From Cadophora sp. MPI-SDFR-AT-0126 (taxonomy: Eukaryota; Ascomycota; Leotiomycetes; Helotiales; Ploettnerulaceae): 64,000 bases of DNA. The position numbers and the translations under genes are program-made. The notes beneath the pieces were generated by a model that did no database searches, was not told the DNA's origin, and worked only from the letters and a program-made list of their open reading frames with translations. Below are positions 21,545-34,010 of the stretch, piece after piece. Within the stretch, counting starts at the first letter, position 1. Every line of letters begins with the position of its first letter. The DNA lies in the NCBI GenBank assembly GCA_020747065.1, contig JAGMVK010000003.1:2356001-2420000 (forward strand), in the 5' to 3' direction.

Positions 21545-23688
21545 ATGTTCACGGAAGGGAGCTCGCTATTCAACGACACGATGCGGGACCCATTGGAGGA
21601 TAACACATTGCTGTCAAAGGAATCCACAGATCCTCCTCAGGAAGAGGATGCCCCCTCGAAGCTTTTCATGACATCCAAGAGCGCTCGCATTTGGAGTAAA
21701 GCGATGTTTATATCAGTCACGGGACTGATCCTCTACTGCACATTCGGCATGCTGTTCGACAATCTTCTCTTGATCATTACGGCCGGCACAGCCAACGCAG
21801 CCGCATTGCCTGGAACCCAGGGCGATGCAAAAGACGACCCGGAGGCGCTGAAGAAGACCACAGGAAAGGTACCGCAATACTTCCAGACGAGTCCTGAACT
21901 TTGGGCTGGGCCGACTGCCACCGGCAGAGCACCTTTTTTGGCCCAGACGAATGCCGTTTCATTTGATCCAACGGCAACGTTTGTCCCTAATACGCCACTC
22001 GAGACGGCAATCCCGATTGTTGGACAGAAACAGAATCAAAGTATCTTTCAACTGATGGGACAGTTGTCTCCGTATTTTCCTAATCCATCCGGATTTGGGG
22101 TAGCCGAATATCCTTTACCCCCTGGAGCAAATATTACTCAAGTCCAGGTGAGTTCCGAAATTTGCTGCCAACGATTAACTCTGACACGGTTCAGATGCTC
22201 TCTCGCCATGGCTCCAGATATCCCACTTCCGGTGCCAATGTTTATGTTTTCGGGCAAAAGATCGCAAATCTCACTGGCAAATTTCAAGCATCCGGAGAGC
22301 TTTCATTCCTAAATACTTGGAAGTACGAACTAGGCAAGGAAATTCTGGTTCCAAGAGGTCGGCAGGAGCTGTTTGAAAGTGGCATTCTGCACTAGTACGT
22401 TATTCGGGCCATGGCCGTTTCCTACCTTCTGACTGAGCAATGCTTGACTTCCAGACATGCTCCTGAGACATGCACAAACGAATAGTTGCTAACACGCCGA
22501 TCGCCCAGCTATCAGTACGGCCAATTGTACAATCCAAACAGTAAGATCATCGTGCGAACAACAACCCAGGATCGGATGTTGAAGGTTTGTGATTATCGTA
22601 TTTTGCTAAAAGAGCATTGTTGACACCTATCAGAGTGCAGAGTACTTTATGGCTGGCTTTTTCGGGTTGGAATGGACTAATAATGCGACCATTGAAGTGA
22701 TCATCGAAGCGCAAGGCTTCAACAACTCCCTCGCCGGTTACGACAATTGCAGGAATGCGAATACTTTTCGAAACCAAGGCGGTATAAATGCGACAGCAGA
22801 ATGGGTAAAGATTTATCTCCAAGACGCAACGGAACGACTACGACCATTAGTCCAAGGCTTCGACTGGACAATCGAAGATACATATGCGGCGCAAAATATG
22901 TGTCCTTATGAGACAGTCAGTTCCCCCAGACCTTGAAGCGTATAATTACTGATCGAAGAAGGTTGCATACGGATATAGCGTGTTCTGTGATTTATTTACC
23001 TATGATGAATGGGTCGGGTTCGAGTACTCTCTGGATCTCTATTTTGCCGGCAGCTCTTCGTTCCAGGTAGATGATTCTCACTCACTTTTGTTCTGACCCT
23101 GCTAAACATTTACAGTCACCGACAGGTCGGGCAGTCGGTCTTGGGTATGTGCAAGAGACTGTTGCTCGCTTGAAAAATCATACCCTAGGTTACTCAGGAT
23201 CCCAAATCAACACGACGCTAGACTCGAACGAAGAGACATTCCCTTTAAATCAAAGTCTTTACTTTGATTTTTCACACGACACCAACATTATGAGTATCTT
23301 GACTGCCTTCGGATTCACGCAATTCAATACCTTCCTTTCTCCGTCATACTACCCTGGTCCTCACAACCTGACCGTTTCCCACCTTGAGCCATTCGGCGCC
23401 CGGCTTGATATCGAAATAATTCGGACCCCCGCACCATTGAATGCGCAAAGAAAATACGAAAAGGGCGAGCAGACAACCTACATCCACTTCATACTCAATC
23501 AGCGTACGCTGCCCCTAGGCTTGAATTTTGTGGAATGTGGTGTGGACCGACTAGATGGATGGTGTGAACTTCAGATATTTTTGAAGACGCAGGAGAAAGC
23601 AGAGGAATTAGCGAAGTATGATCTCGCCTGCAATGGAGATTACGACGCTGTAGCTTATGGGGAGATTGTTGACGGCGCTCCACCTTGA
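21545..23688 (+). CDS. membrane-anchored histidine acid phosphatase (phytase-like)
   Basis: Six exons (21545-22147, 22195-22394, 22509-22584, 22634-22915, 22962-23066, 23116-23688) give 612 residues. The branch-2 histidine phosphatase signature SRHGSRYP lies at residues 204-211, and the proton-donor motif SHDTN at 475-479. The nucleophile is the His of RHG. Many NxS/T sites and paired Cys in the catalytic part suggest a secretory-pathway enzyme. Instead of a cleaved signal peptide there is an N-terminal cytosolic-looking stretch of about 50 residues and one hydrophobic segment (about 54-78), so a type II membrane anchor is inferred. The family removes phosphate from phytate, phosphoproteins or small esters. 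The start is the first in-frame ATG; the next, at 21581, is also possible. Confidence 0.88.
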
Positions 23689-26600
23689 TAGCAATGATGA
23701 CAACAAGGAAGATTCTGAATTGTACGCTAGATGGGTGCCAGGAATACCCCAGATTGTGATTCGTCGGATTACTCACGATGTATGGTAGCGAAGCAACAAC
23801 GGACCTTTTTGTGCATCTGCATCCGGGTTCGTTCCGGGAAAATACCACAACGAAAGTGGACATGATCTAGACGGGTTGATCAACGAACATCTTCATTTCC
23901 AGAGTACCAGCAATCTCGTTGAGGAACAGCTTGCGAATGCATTCTGGGCGCCGCACAAATTCCAACTCAAAAGTTTAAGACAAACAACGCTTCACGGACT
24001 GTGGAGACCGAACTATTAGTTACTCACGAGTCAAGGCGTTCGTCCTCTTCCCGGGAGCTGAAGTGCGGGAGCACGTTCCCCTCGCTGCAAGTGCATGCAC
24101 AGCCCATCCCAATGATCCTATTGCCCCCGGAGTGGGCCATCTTAGATGCGATTTGCGATCGGATCTGCCAGAAAATGTTACGCGTTGACTGTCTGACACA
24201 GGAAAATGACTGGGTTTTCATGAGGTCGTGGGTCCTGAGGTGGATTGGACGAGGCTAGGAGACTAGAGAGAACAACACCAACACTAACACATCGTCCGAG
24301 CAGACCTCGCTAGTTTGACATGTCCGGCATCCCTTGCCAAAACGGCCATGCAGTCGTTTCCTCCCTAGTTCATCGTTTCCTGTCAGATCTGCCAGGTTCC
24401 AACCGGCTCGACAAGGACGCCTCGGCTGCAGGTCTGACCAAAAGGAGACCCTATAGCGCGACGACGTAAGCTGCTGCCGCTCGTTTCTCTGCACGATAAC
24501 CGAGATATTCAAGGTCCAGGGTCCGGGAACCCGGGTTGTAACGTTTTGGAGCCCCCCTAGTTCCCTGCTCTTAATACATCGTCGTTAATGGGGATCAGAC
24601 TGAACTGGGATGGGAGAATGGTATGTGTCCGAGATCTGGACGGTGGCCGTATCGAGATCTCTGCCTTCTCTTCGTCTGGGAAGGACGATTTGTGGGAGAT
24701 TGCTCTCTGCGGAGATCTTTTCGTCTTTGAAGACGTATTCGTACACCGCAACTAATAGGGACGACGCGAGAAAGTAGCAAGAAAGCCGGGAACGTAGTCC
24801 AGCGGCAACATGCATTTAAGCTGAAGTAAAGCTTAGCACAAGCTAATCTTTAGATCAGACCACGTAGTATCGGGCATCAACATGCTGGCACAGTTCTTGA
24901 CAGGTTGATAGTTCAGGACTCAAGAGCCGCCTGATTCAACATCCGGACAGGAGCTAGCCTGCACGTCCACTTCCTCTCAATCTGCTCTTGGCAAAGTCAG
25001 AATTCGCTGATCTTTCCCAGCGATGGTGTCATTTCCGTCTTGTATTCTTCAAAGCCAATGTCACGCTGACATGAACTATCAAAACCAAAGTGCTAGCGAA
25101 ACCAACGGGAACCCCAGGCATGGATGGAGCATTCCGAAACCGATGAGCGACCTCAGTTGTCCACTCCGTAGCGAAATCATAATCATAATAACATCATCGA
25201 CCAATGACTCGTTTGGCTCATGAGGGTGTTAGCGAGCTCCGACACAAAACTTCTGAGTTAGGTTCAGATTCACCTGTGTCCTGTTGTGGGACGTTACAGT
25301 ACATATCCGGCGATCTCTTGTGAGGTCAAGAGATCCGTATTGCGCACGTTACATTTGTACTGCATAAAGATCGAGCCATGTCCCCAGTTGGCATTCTCTC
25401 CCCGTATATCGCTGCGATAGCCATTCCTGTCTTTCCTTTCGAGTCGGTCTTCTCCGTCTCTTCTGTCTTAAACTTCGAAACAAGTTTGATATGGATATGG
25501 TTTGACAGGAGTCCAGTCCCTTTCGATCCGAACCCTTGATGGCAGGAACATCTGTGCGTGCATGTGTTGGCGTCGCTGAATCCACGCACTGTCAGCACTG
25601 GATTCTGCACACTGCTCAGAAAGGCAAATACTAATATAAAGGCGTTGGTCTCTTCCCGGTTTCCTACTAAGAATCGCAAGCTCTGCCTTTTCTAGCGATC
25701 GAGTTGTGGGTATGATTCAGTGTGTAGCTCAACCCTGCAGTGTTTGATTGAACTGGGTCGGAATCCGTTAGGAACCGATTGTCGGGACTGTAGTCAAAGC
25801 GGAGCGGCAAGGGACTCAGTCAACTGGCAAGGGAGGGGGGGTTGATCTCCAGTACATATGCATTAGCTTTCCTCGAACCAGCTTCCCCGATGTCATGTTT
25901 CTCTCCGCTGACCGGGCTGACCCAGACAGACAGCTGGGAAACCGCATCTTCAATACCCCGGGGCAGTCAAACATGAACTACTGCTCATCTGGTGAAGTTT
26001 ATCTAGTCCTTTTGAAGATACTTGATTATCTACATATATGAATTATGTTCTGTATTGGTTAGTGTGTGCCGTTGTTCGCTCGGACACGGTATGCACACTC
26101 CCCGAAACGGCAATGCATATATTATGTCACTTAGCTAGTTCACTCAATAGCACACTCACGCCACGGAAAGCCACTGGTTCATAAGCCAATCGAAAATACA
26201 GATGGGAGCACATACTAAGTGATAGCTCAAATGCCGGTACTTGTATGTTCTCGTCAAGTGACAGCGGCCTAGGTGTCAACTACCGCACGAACCCCCTTTC
26301 GTTCGTTCGGCTGCTGCCGTGGCAGTCGACCCGGCAGATAGGGGTTGGCTAGGTAGGTGGCCAATCTAGGTCTAGAGATGTACGGAGAGGGGGACTGTCG
26401 GATCTGATAACGGTATGCCGGGTCTTCTTGGTGCGAGAGGTAAGTAGTGAATAGTGAATTCCCTGGATGGGTAGATAGATCGTAGCATGCTCATTACATG
26501 TGTGAGCCATGCATATCTATGACCTGGGTATTTGGCGATATGAGTGGAGTGTGGTACCGCCTGTGGTAGATCCGCTTCTTTGGCATTTGACATGCAGCTC

Positions 26601-27363
26601 TTTTCTGCCCGCCATCGGGGAACGAACAGCCAGAGCTCGCCATATAAAGTTCTTCATGACATGTTTTACTTCCCTTCCTTACATTTCAATTCGCTAGCCC
26701 ACCGGAACATGAGCTCTTTATTCGTAAGCTGAAGACGCAACGGACAACAGCATCCTTTCCTCACCGTCATGACAGCGTCCCTTGCTTGGGTCCATGCAAC
26801 TGGAGTGCTACATACTGCTTACTGTACGGGATTCACAAAAAGCTTATTTGAAGTTTAAGTAACGGTGAACGCGGTCCTTTTGTTGTCATCCTTTCGTGGA
26901 AAGTTAGAAGCGAAACAAACTCAAACTTTGAATTTGTGCTGGGAAAGGACAGGGGCCGTCGCGGTCTCTGTGGCTGGAAGAACCGGGTGGCCCCATAGGC
27001 TCGGGAGGTTCGGCAGTTCATTTTTGAGTTGTTGCTTATCGGTTGTTTACTGGATGGTACAGAGGGGATCGCATTTGGAATTGGTAGGAGGGGGCTCGGA
27101 TGAGCCATTTTCATGTCTCGCTAATGGGGATATGCGGACGTCATGTGAAGAGCAGTTGATCGAGACAAAAAGGGATCGTAGCTATGCGAGAGGACAATGG
27201 AGCTGAGATGGCAAGATGAGAAAAGTATATTGCAGGCAGCGTGATTTGGTAAAGTAGAGGTCATTGAATAGAATTATTAGGTCTTTATCGATGTACAGAA
27301 TTACAATAAACAAGTTCATATTAAGCCAAGTGCGGTGCTAGAGGGATAAGCGAGCTTTTTTCT
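23689..27363. other. 3.7-kb region without a supported gene
   Basis: I find no ATG-initiated frame with coding character, no splice-linked domain, no RNA gene and no transposon relic. Apparent frames around 24585-24815, 25326-25679 and 26865-27206 start at non-ATG codons or overlap in several frames without resemblance to known proteins. Confidence 0.45.
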
Positions 27364-29614
27364 TCAATTGCTCTGCAAGGCCTTCTTCCTCTTGATCAAA
27401 CGCGTTGGCAACCACCTTGAGGGTTTACAAGTGTTCCAGACCCCGCGCGAAGCTGAGTCAGTGATCTTCAGGATATCGTGTCTATGGAAGAAGCTCCTGT
27501 TCTTCTTGCCGAACACATCTGAACCAGCGGATTGGGTTAGCGACTGATTTGGCGAGCTTGGGGGAGGGACTTGGGTGGTGGTTGACTTACACATCGGGAT
27601 ACTCAGCAAGCAGATGAATACTTGTATGCCCGAGATCCACATGAATACTTCGAGGGTCCCTGACTTGACGAGCCAGCCATATGCGCTCCAGGTGAGGCCT
27701 GCTGTGAAGAAGTTCTGTTCCAGTTAGTCAATGAACTTGCTCGGTTGTGAGGATCTTGACCTTAAATATGAGAATGCATGTGAAGGCTTCAACAGCGATA
27801 TCCCCTACATATCTTTTAGTTTTTCATCCATTTCTGAGGACAGTTGGCTTACGATGGGCATCAACAATGTAGAGCGAAGCAGCTACAGCGCCAATCACCA
27901 TCCCTCCGACCTCTAAACCGAATCCAACGATAGGGAGGATATAAGAATAATCAACAAGTCTATCGGCCGTGATGCCGAACAGGAAGAGGCCAGCACAACC
28001 GAAGATCAGTTGGGGGATGACAAGAACAATTCGGAATTCAGGTTCGTAGATCCCGCCGTTCTTGCGAGTCATGTACTTTGCGCTCCAGTCGGCCAGTGCT
28101 CCTGCTATGAGAAAACCTATCACTGCGCCCAGGAACGCGCCGGTGTAGGCATACCCAGTGTTGACTTCACCCCAGAGTAGAGGAGGTCCGATGAAGATTG
28201 CCTAAGGAATGAGCAAGTAGATTAGCTCTGTGGCTTGATTCATTTTGGCGATTAGATCTATAAAGTAGGTCATGCTTACCGCGAGTATGATCCCAATGAA
28301 AACAGTCCATCCAATCATAGATCCTTGGATGAGACAGGCCCAAAGAATCGCGGGATGTGCGAAGAGTGGGAATGGTCTAAGGAACAGCTCCAAGAAGTTC
28401 TCATCGGACACTCTACCACTAAACGGAAGAAGCGACTGAGTGAAGCTTTTCTTAGGAATGCTTGAATTAGATCCTATGGCGACCTCGCGGGCAGTCTCTG
28501 GATCTCCATGACTTTGCCCCGCAATGGGATCTTGTTGATCCAAATTCTGCAGCTGGTGATCAGAATCCTCTGATTTTGGGTACAAATGATTGCGAGTTGC
28601 GTCTGATGCTAACAAATCTGTGTTGAGATGTGCTGAGCGCCGATATGCCGTCTCGGGAACGAAAAAGATGACCAGAGGTAGGCAAGCACTGGTAAAGATA
28701 GTCACAAGGTAGAATGTCCAGGACCATCCAATTGATTCTGTGATCTTTCCAACCAGAATGGGTGTGAAGAAGGCCCCTCCAAAGACAGCGAGATTTGTGA
28801 GGGCCATCCGTTTGCCACGTTCCTACATATCGTTAGTGACTTTTCAAAATATAGCACATAGTGCGACGTACATGGACAAAATAAAGATCTCCAACGGCAG
28901 CATTTACCAATGCCTCAAATGGTCTATCGGAGTTGTAAGCAGAGATCGATAATATCAGAGGCGGCTGACATACGCTGTACCAATCCCTTGAAAAATTCTA
29001 GCCCACAAGAGAGAAGCATAGCTCCTCGATGCTCCTCCCCAAGCGCTGGAGAAAATCACAATCACAGTTCCTAAGAGGAACAAATGTCTCTTCCCCCATA
29101 TCCTAGCTGACGGAACGCACAATATACCCGCAACACCGACGCCCACAAGAAAGTATCCCGTCAGAATAGCAACGTCGGTGAACTTTCGAGAAAATATTAT
29201 GGATATTGTGATGGTATTTGCGGCAAGGATTGGCCCGAGGGAGGTCGCGAAGATGGAAACGACGCAGAGGATCACCATGATCACATCGCGCTTCCATAGT
29301 GGCCAGTTCTAGATATTCCAATGCGTCAGCGATTGTCAAAGATTGGTCAGCGAGAGATAGGTCTGCCACTTGCTTACCAGAGGATCATTGGGGTCATCGC
29401 TTGGTTGAGGAACGAGGATAATCGGAACACTCCCACTGGTGTCGCATTTCAAGCCGGCCGACTCTGTGGTCGCAGCTTGTGGTCGCTCGGGGTCATCGAA
29501 GTATCTTGTGGTCCCTAAGAAGAGTTATCGAGGGCATTCGGACATTCGCGCAGCCCACATACCTGGAACATGTTCCCGTTCCATGGACTTGGATTCATAG
29601 ATCCACATCCCCAT
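27364..29614 (-). CDS. MFS transporter (DHA1-like drug/polyamine-type)
   Basis: Nine exons (29563-29614, 29378-29514, 28974-29308, 28872-28923, 28280-28822, 27853-28201, 27761-27804, 27591-27714, 27364-27518) give 596 residues. The N-terminus has MGMWIYESK, HVPG and then ILVPQPSDDPNDPLNW, typical of a large fungal MFS group that includes Hol1-like carriers. Conserved later motifs are DLYFVHERGKRM and SWTFYLVTIF, and a long charged central loop (about residues 270-370) separates the two six-helix halves. The end has YVFGKKNRSFFHRHD, also typical of the group. Proton-coupled transport across the plasma membrane is the family role; the substrate cannot be read from sequence. An internal Met ten residues in could also start translation. 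Confidence 0.9.
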
Positions 29615-29678
29615 CGTGATGGAGAAGTTGCGGGGTACCCCACAGACTGCGGGTGGCACTCGATGTCCGGCAGATCCG

Positions 29679-29706
29679 GAATGAAGAATGAAGAATGAAG
29701 AATGAT
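29679..29706 (+). repeat. heptanucleotide tandem repeat (GAATGAA)
   Basis: About four copies of a GAATGAA-type unit occur directly upstream of the MFS transporter start. Confidence 0.7.
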
Positions 29707-30027
29707 GGCTTCAACGATTGCGGGATGAAAATGGCGTTGAAGGCATCACTGGCGAAGTTGCGGAAGTACGTTGGTGATGTCGGTTGAACTTTGACTTTCG
29801 GCTTCAATTGGCGCCAGAGAGGCTGAAAGGAAAGTTGTCGCTTCTTGGCCGATTGGAGTGGAGGTTTATGCCCGAGCTTCTCTCCAGTCCCTCAGCCAGC
29901 CACATGCAATTATGATAGGTCTGGCCACGTCTATTTGATTCTGGCTTATCACCGGGTTTTCTATGTGCATTTCAAACTGAATCCCGTCTTGCTCTACGTT
30001 ATTCCCTTGGACACCAGGCTGGAAGTA

Positions 30028-30539
30028 ATGGGCAAGTATCACGACATTTTGGAGCACAGGTGCCCGGGGTCCGATGTCTGTCACACGACCCTGGAAATGC
30101 TGTACGAGGAAAGTCACTTGCATACGGAGGACAAGGTTTGACCTTTACTGGGTTCTGGATCCCGAGAAAGTTCGGAAAGTTTCACTTCAGAGAGTCGCTG
30201 TTGTGCTAGACAGAACTGCCCGGTCTAGTCACTGCAAAGAAGGACACAGATGATAAGGTCGAACAGTTGTTTCGCTGTCGCTACAGATTAAATCAGATCG
30301 TCGTCTTGGAAGGTGCTCTGGCAGGATTGATACTTGGTGGTGCATTAGTGGTTGTGGTTTTGGTTGCCAAGTACCTGCGAATAGTGATGCGAGCTCTTGC
30401 CCAAGGGAGACCTGGAAGGCCAAAAGTATATGACGCCTGGACGGACATGATAAGACTCCGGAAGCGTCCGGCAAATTATTATTGTTATATGAGTGGAACA
30501 GCTATTTCATGGCCCTCACGGGAAATTGTTTCTCAGTGA
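30028..30539 (+). CDS. possible small single-pass membrane protein (weak)
   Basis: An ATG frame from 30028 ends EESHLHTEDKV. About 90 nt after its stop, a second open stretch (to the stop at 30537-30539) contains a strong hydrophobic segment. That segment has the pattern IVVLEGALAGLILGGALV, followed by Val-rich residues and a positive flank (KYLRIVMRALAQGRPGRPK). Joining the two would need a poor GTTTGA donor near 30137 and a CAAAG acceptor near 30232. The hydrophobic helix with a basic inside flank is protein-like. There is no family match that I recognise and the splice sites are weak. It could equally be a chance frame in the spacer between two divergent genes. Confidence 0.22.
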
Positions 30540-31109
30540 AAATTGGTAGGACCGAATTCTTTGCCCTTGTCTTTCGTTGATCGCCGTCAGTGCTCTGTCA
30601 ATCCAGAAAGTCGTGAGTCGCTAGAGAGATATTGGAGAAGTCGGGGTCGAGGTTTGAGGTTTGAGGTCGGGGTCGGGGTAAATAAGTGCTCGTCAGTTTC
30701 AATAGAGACTTTCAGATTTAGCGCTAGTCCGGTCTGGATCAGAGGTACAGGCCAGTACAAGTCGAGTATGGTACGGTACTTGCCAATCTCTCCCAGCACC
30801 AAGAACCCAGGAAGACAGCAACCATTTCATAGGTGTGGTGCCACTTGCACAGTCAAGACTTCTTCCGGCCCGCCTGGCTAAACAAATCAACTCAAATCAA
30901 GAAGTATTCAAGGTGAATGAAGATCTTGATCTTCACTTCCTCTCTTCTTTTATCAACGGCTTCGTCGATTGACTGCAAAGCATTTGTTTTTGCGCCCAGT
31001 TCACGTCGCATCACGCAGTCTACGCTCAACTCAAGATCGCCCAGCTCCACGCCCGCGCGTTCCCCCTCAAATATCCTCCTGCGCTGAATCTTCAACGTCC
31101 AAGCCAGCC

Positions 31110-31723
31110 ATGAAGCTCATCCTCACCATCCTTGCGGTTGCCAGTGCGCTGGTCAGCCTCACCATTGCTCAAGGTGTCAGCGGCACTCTCCCTTCCTGCG
31201 CCGTAAGTGTTCTGTTTATCTTCCTTGGGTCAGTAGCGTCTTCGCCGTACTGAATCTCGACTCCCAGCAACCTTGTGTCAACCAGTTTACCTCTGCAGGA
31301 GGCAGCGAGATCGCCGGTTGCAATCGAATTGATGTAGCATGCATCTGCTCCAACAAGGACTTCTTGAGCGGTATCGCATGCTGTCTGGTAGACAAGTGCA
31401 ATGTCGAGGACCAACAAAAGGCAACCGACTACGCTCTTGCATTCTGCAGAGCTAATCAAGTCACCGGCTTACCAACTGCTGTCTCGTGCATCTCGACTGC
31501 TACTGCATCAACTGGTACCCCTACATCTACCGGCAGCGCGGCCGCAACGATCACCAGTAGTGGCTCAAGTCCAACCTCATCTGCCTCCTCGGTCGGCGCG
31601 AACGCCGCCAGTACGACTTCTTCTGGAACTACCTCTGCGCCGACCAACGCAGCTCCCACAAATGCGGCAAGAGTCGGTGCTGGGATCATGGGAGGACTGG
31701 CAGCTGTTGTGGCTCTGTTGTGA
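31110..31723 (+). CDS. GPI-anchored CFEM-domain protein
   Basis: Two exons (31110-31202, 31268-31723) give 182 residues. A signal peptide covers about residues 1-20 (MKLILTILAVASALVSLTIA). The CFEM domain follows with eight spaced cysteines: PSC, QPC, AGC, VAC, IC, ACC, DKC and AFC. The Asp that ligates haem iron in Csa2-type proteins is present in NRIDVAC. A long Ser/Thr/Ala-rich stalk comes next. The C-terminus ends in a hydrophobic tail (GAGIMGGLAAVVALL), which with a preceding small-residue site suggests GPI attachment. CFEM proteins sit on the cell wall or membrane and serve in haem-iron capture, adhesion or host interaction. The specific role here is unknown. Confidence 0.92.
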
Positions 31724-33985
31724 TGGGGGGAATGTTTGATATACATGACGGAGACTAGCGAACGAAGCTGAAGGGATCCATTTCTTGACTGATGGCATGT
31801 CCATGGTGGGGGATAGGCGCCTGCATGCAGTGGAGGGATAGGGGACATGTTTTCCTTTCGATCGTCCCGGTGAGTCCACTTCTCGGCGAAAGTTCCGTAC
31901 ATATCAACCCACCATGGAAGTCTTGTCTTCAGCACGGGCATCAGGAGACCAACATCGATATTTGCTCGGTCAAAGACACCAAAATATATTCTGCGATGAC
32001 AGCCAAATTCCTTTTGTCCATCGATCGAGCTAGTGAGACAGTCGAAATTGGTAAGTGAACACATCTTCCAGGTTACCATTGGTTTGCGATCATCCGAAGG
32101 ACTTTGACCTTCATATTTTCTTTTTGATCTCTCCAAGTTATTGACTTGGCCCGGGATGCTCGACCCCGACTCCGAAGTACTGTGTCACCCATCACCATTG
32201 TGCATGCCCATGCTCTGCCGCGTGACATCTTGTTGGGCCGTCATGCAAGATGCGCGATGGCCCGTCCCATATTCCTTTTTGGCAGTCCCGGCTTCCCGGG
32301 ATACGTTCTTCAGCATCCAATGCTCTTCCGGAGTATGCGGGCTTGGATCTGCTGTAAGGATCGGTGAGTATTTCTAAATCGGTTTTCAGCCAAACAAACC
32401 GAAACCCGGCAAAGAGGTGCCAGCACTCTGGTGATTCAGAGGTGCACATACACGGATTGAAACCCCGCACCAGCATTCAACATAGTGTCAAGTAGCGCCT
32501 ATCAGCAAAAGTGACAGTATTTTAGGCACTAGCAAAGTCAAAGTGTCACGGAGATACAACGTTCTGAGATCGCTAGAAACGATCGATACTTCGTAGGAAA
32601 GCTGCTTGCGTCTTTTCTGAAATGAGGTCTCGGGGCAGAACTTCCCACATGAACAGCACTCGTTACAATCACTACATAAGTTCAGAAAACTTCTCCGGCT
32701 TCTGATTGTTGGTACATTGCTATATTGGTCTACTTTGTGGATACTTCTAATAACAGTCAGCCTTGCGGGTCTATCAGGCTATTTCCCAAACACAGTGGGG
32801 CAGACCCCAAGGAACTGATTCTCGGGACTGTCAAAGGTCAATGAAAGATGGGGTGCAGGTGAATCTGGATGGAGCTCTTTTCCACTCGTAAGACAGTCTC
32901 ACAACAACTTACGACTGACATATATGAAAGCGAGGCAAGACGAGAAAGATATGGGATGAGATGACCTGCTTGGAGACCCACATCTGCCCGCGCTTGCTCC
33001 CGCGACATCTGAAACCTCGAGGAACGCTTTGGCCCCCGTTCTGAAGGATTTGGCGATCTGAGCTATTCAAAGAACAAATCATGCGATGATGGCAAACGAA
33101 TCGAGCAAGTTTTGGCGCAGAGCGCAGGAAGAAGAGGGCATGCTGCATCAGCAAGCAGTGTGGAAGTTTTGACACGACGTCTCGGAGAATTTTCATCAGG
33201 ACGCACTGACAAAAGCTCGTTCTGGCTTCGTTTTGTTCACGCTTCTCGGTACGGTGCGCCTCGGAATGCGCACGCTCGAGGAGTCGAGGAGGAGTCGAGC
33301 CTCAACATTCGTGGGCATCTGTGGGCAAGTCGCTTTTGTTTTTGGTGACGTTTTGTTTTTGTCAGTGGATTGTACAGCTCCTGAATGAATTGGAAGCTTT
33401 GACTGCTTGGACGGATGAGCGAGGCGAGTTGACTGGGTTGTTGTGGAATGTGTGATGAGAATTCTCCGAGAACGGCCGTGGCCTTCAAGTGATATTCAAC
33501 CTCACACAAGCTTGGATGTGAAAAGACCGAGACCGAAACATTCGACCGGTCTGCCTTCAGTCCATTGGACTGCGAGGCTACTTCTCATACGAGAGCAGGA
33601 AATCAGCTCCGAGGTATCTCGGCTTGTGTCCAAGCTTCACAATAGACTGGAACTCAATTGAAATACGGGAGAGTGAGTGAAAGGCTAAGTAAGGGAAAGC
33701 GGAATGGAAAGAAAAAGGGAAGGCAGCTCAGCTCAGCTCAGCTCAGGTGTCAAGTTTCCTGCTACCTTGTGAGGTACCCAGAAAGCCAGAGCCCGATGAA
33801 GACCACGATGAAAGAGGGACGAGCACAAGCACAAGCGCGAGCACGAGCACGAGTGCCGTCTGTCGTCGCCTGTGGTCGGGTGCCGTCAAATTCCAAGAAA
33901 GCTGGAAGGAGTGGAGTTTGAGTGGAGTTGAGTGGTGGATATTGGGCGTGGAGGTTGCAGGTGTGGAGAGGGTTCGGTGGACCCT

Positions 33986-34010
33986 GCCATGCCCTGCCCT
34001 GCCCTGTCCC
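33986..34010 (+). repeat. CCCTG pentanucleotide array
   Basis: Several CCCTG units occur in a row. The complementary strand carries spaced GGG tracts like those at 8527-8549. No gene is adjacent. Confidence 0.7.

Larger units (their letters stand above)
29615..31109. other. divergent spacer between MFS and CFEM genes
   Basis: A GAATGAA-type tandem repeat lies at about 29679-29706 and GGGGTC-rich short repeats at about 30640-30680. A possible small spliced gene is listed separately within this spacer. Nothing else is supported. Confidence 0.45.

Noticed and set aside
31456..32136. Long frame antisense to the CFEM gene
   Set aside because: It mirrors the Ser/Thr/Ala-rich stalk of the CFEM protein, which gives stop-free antisense frames.
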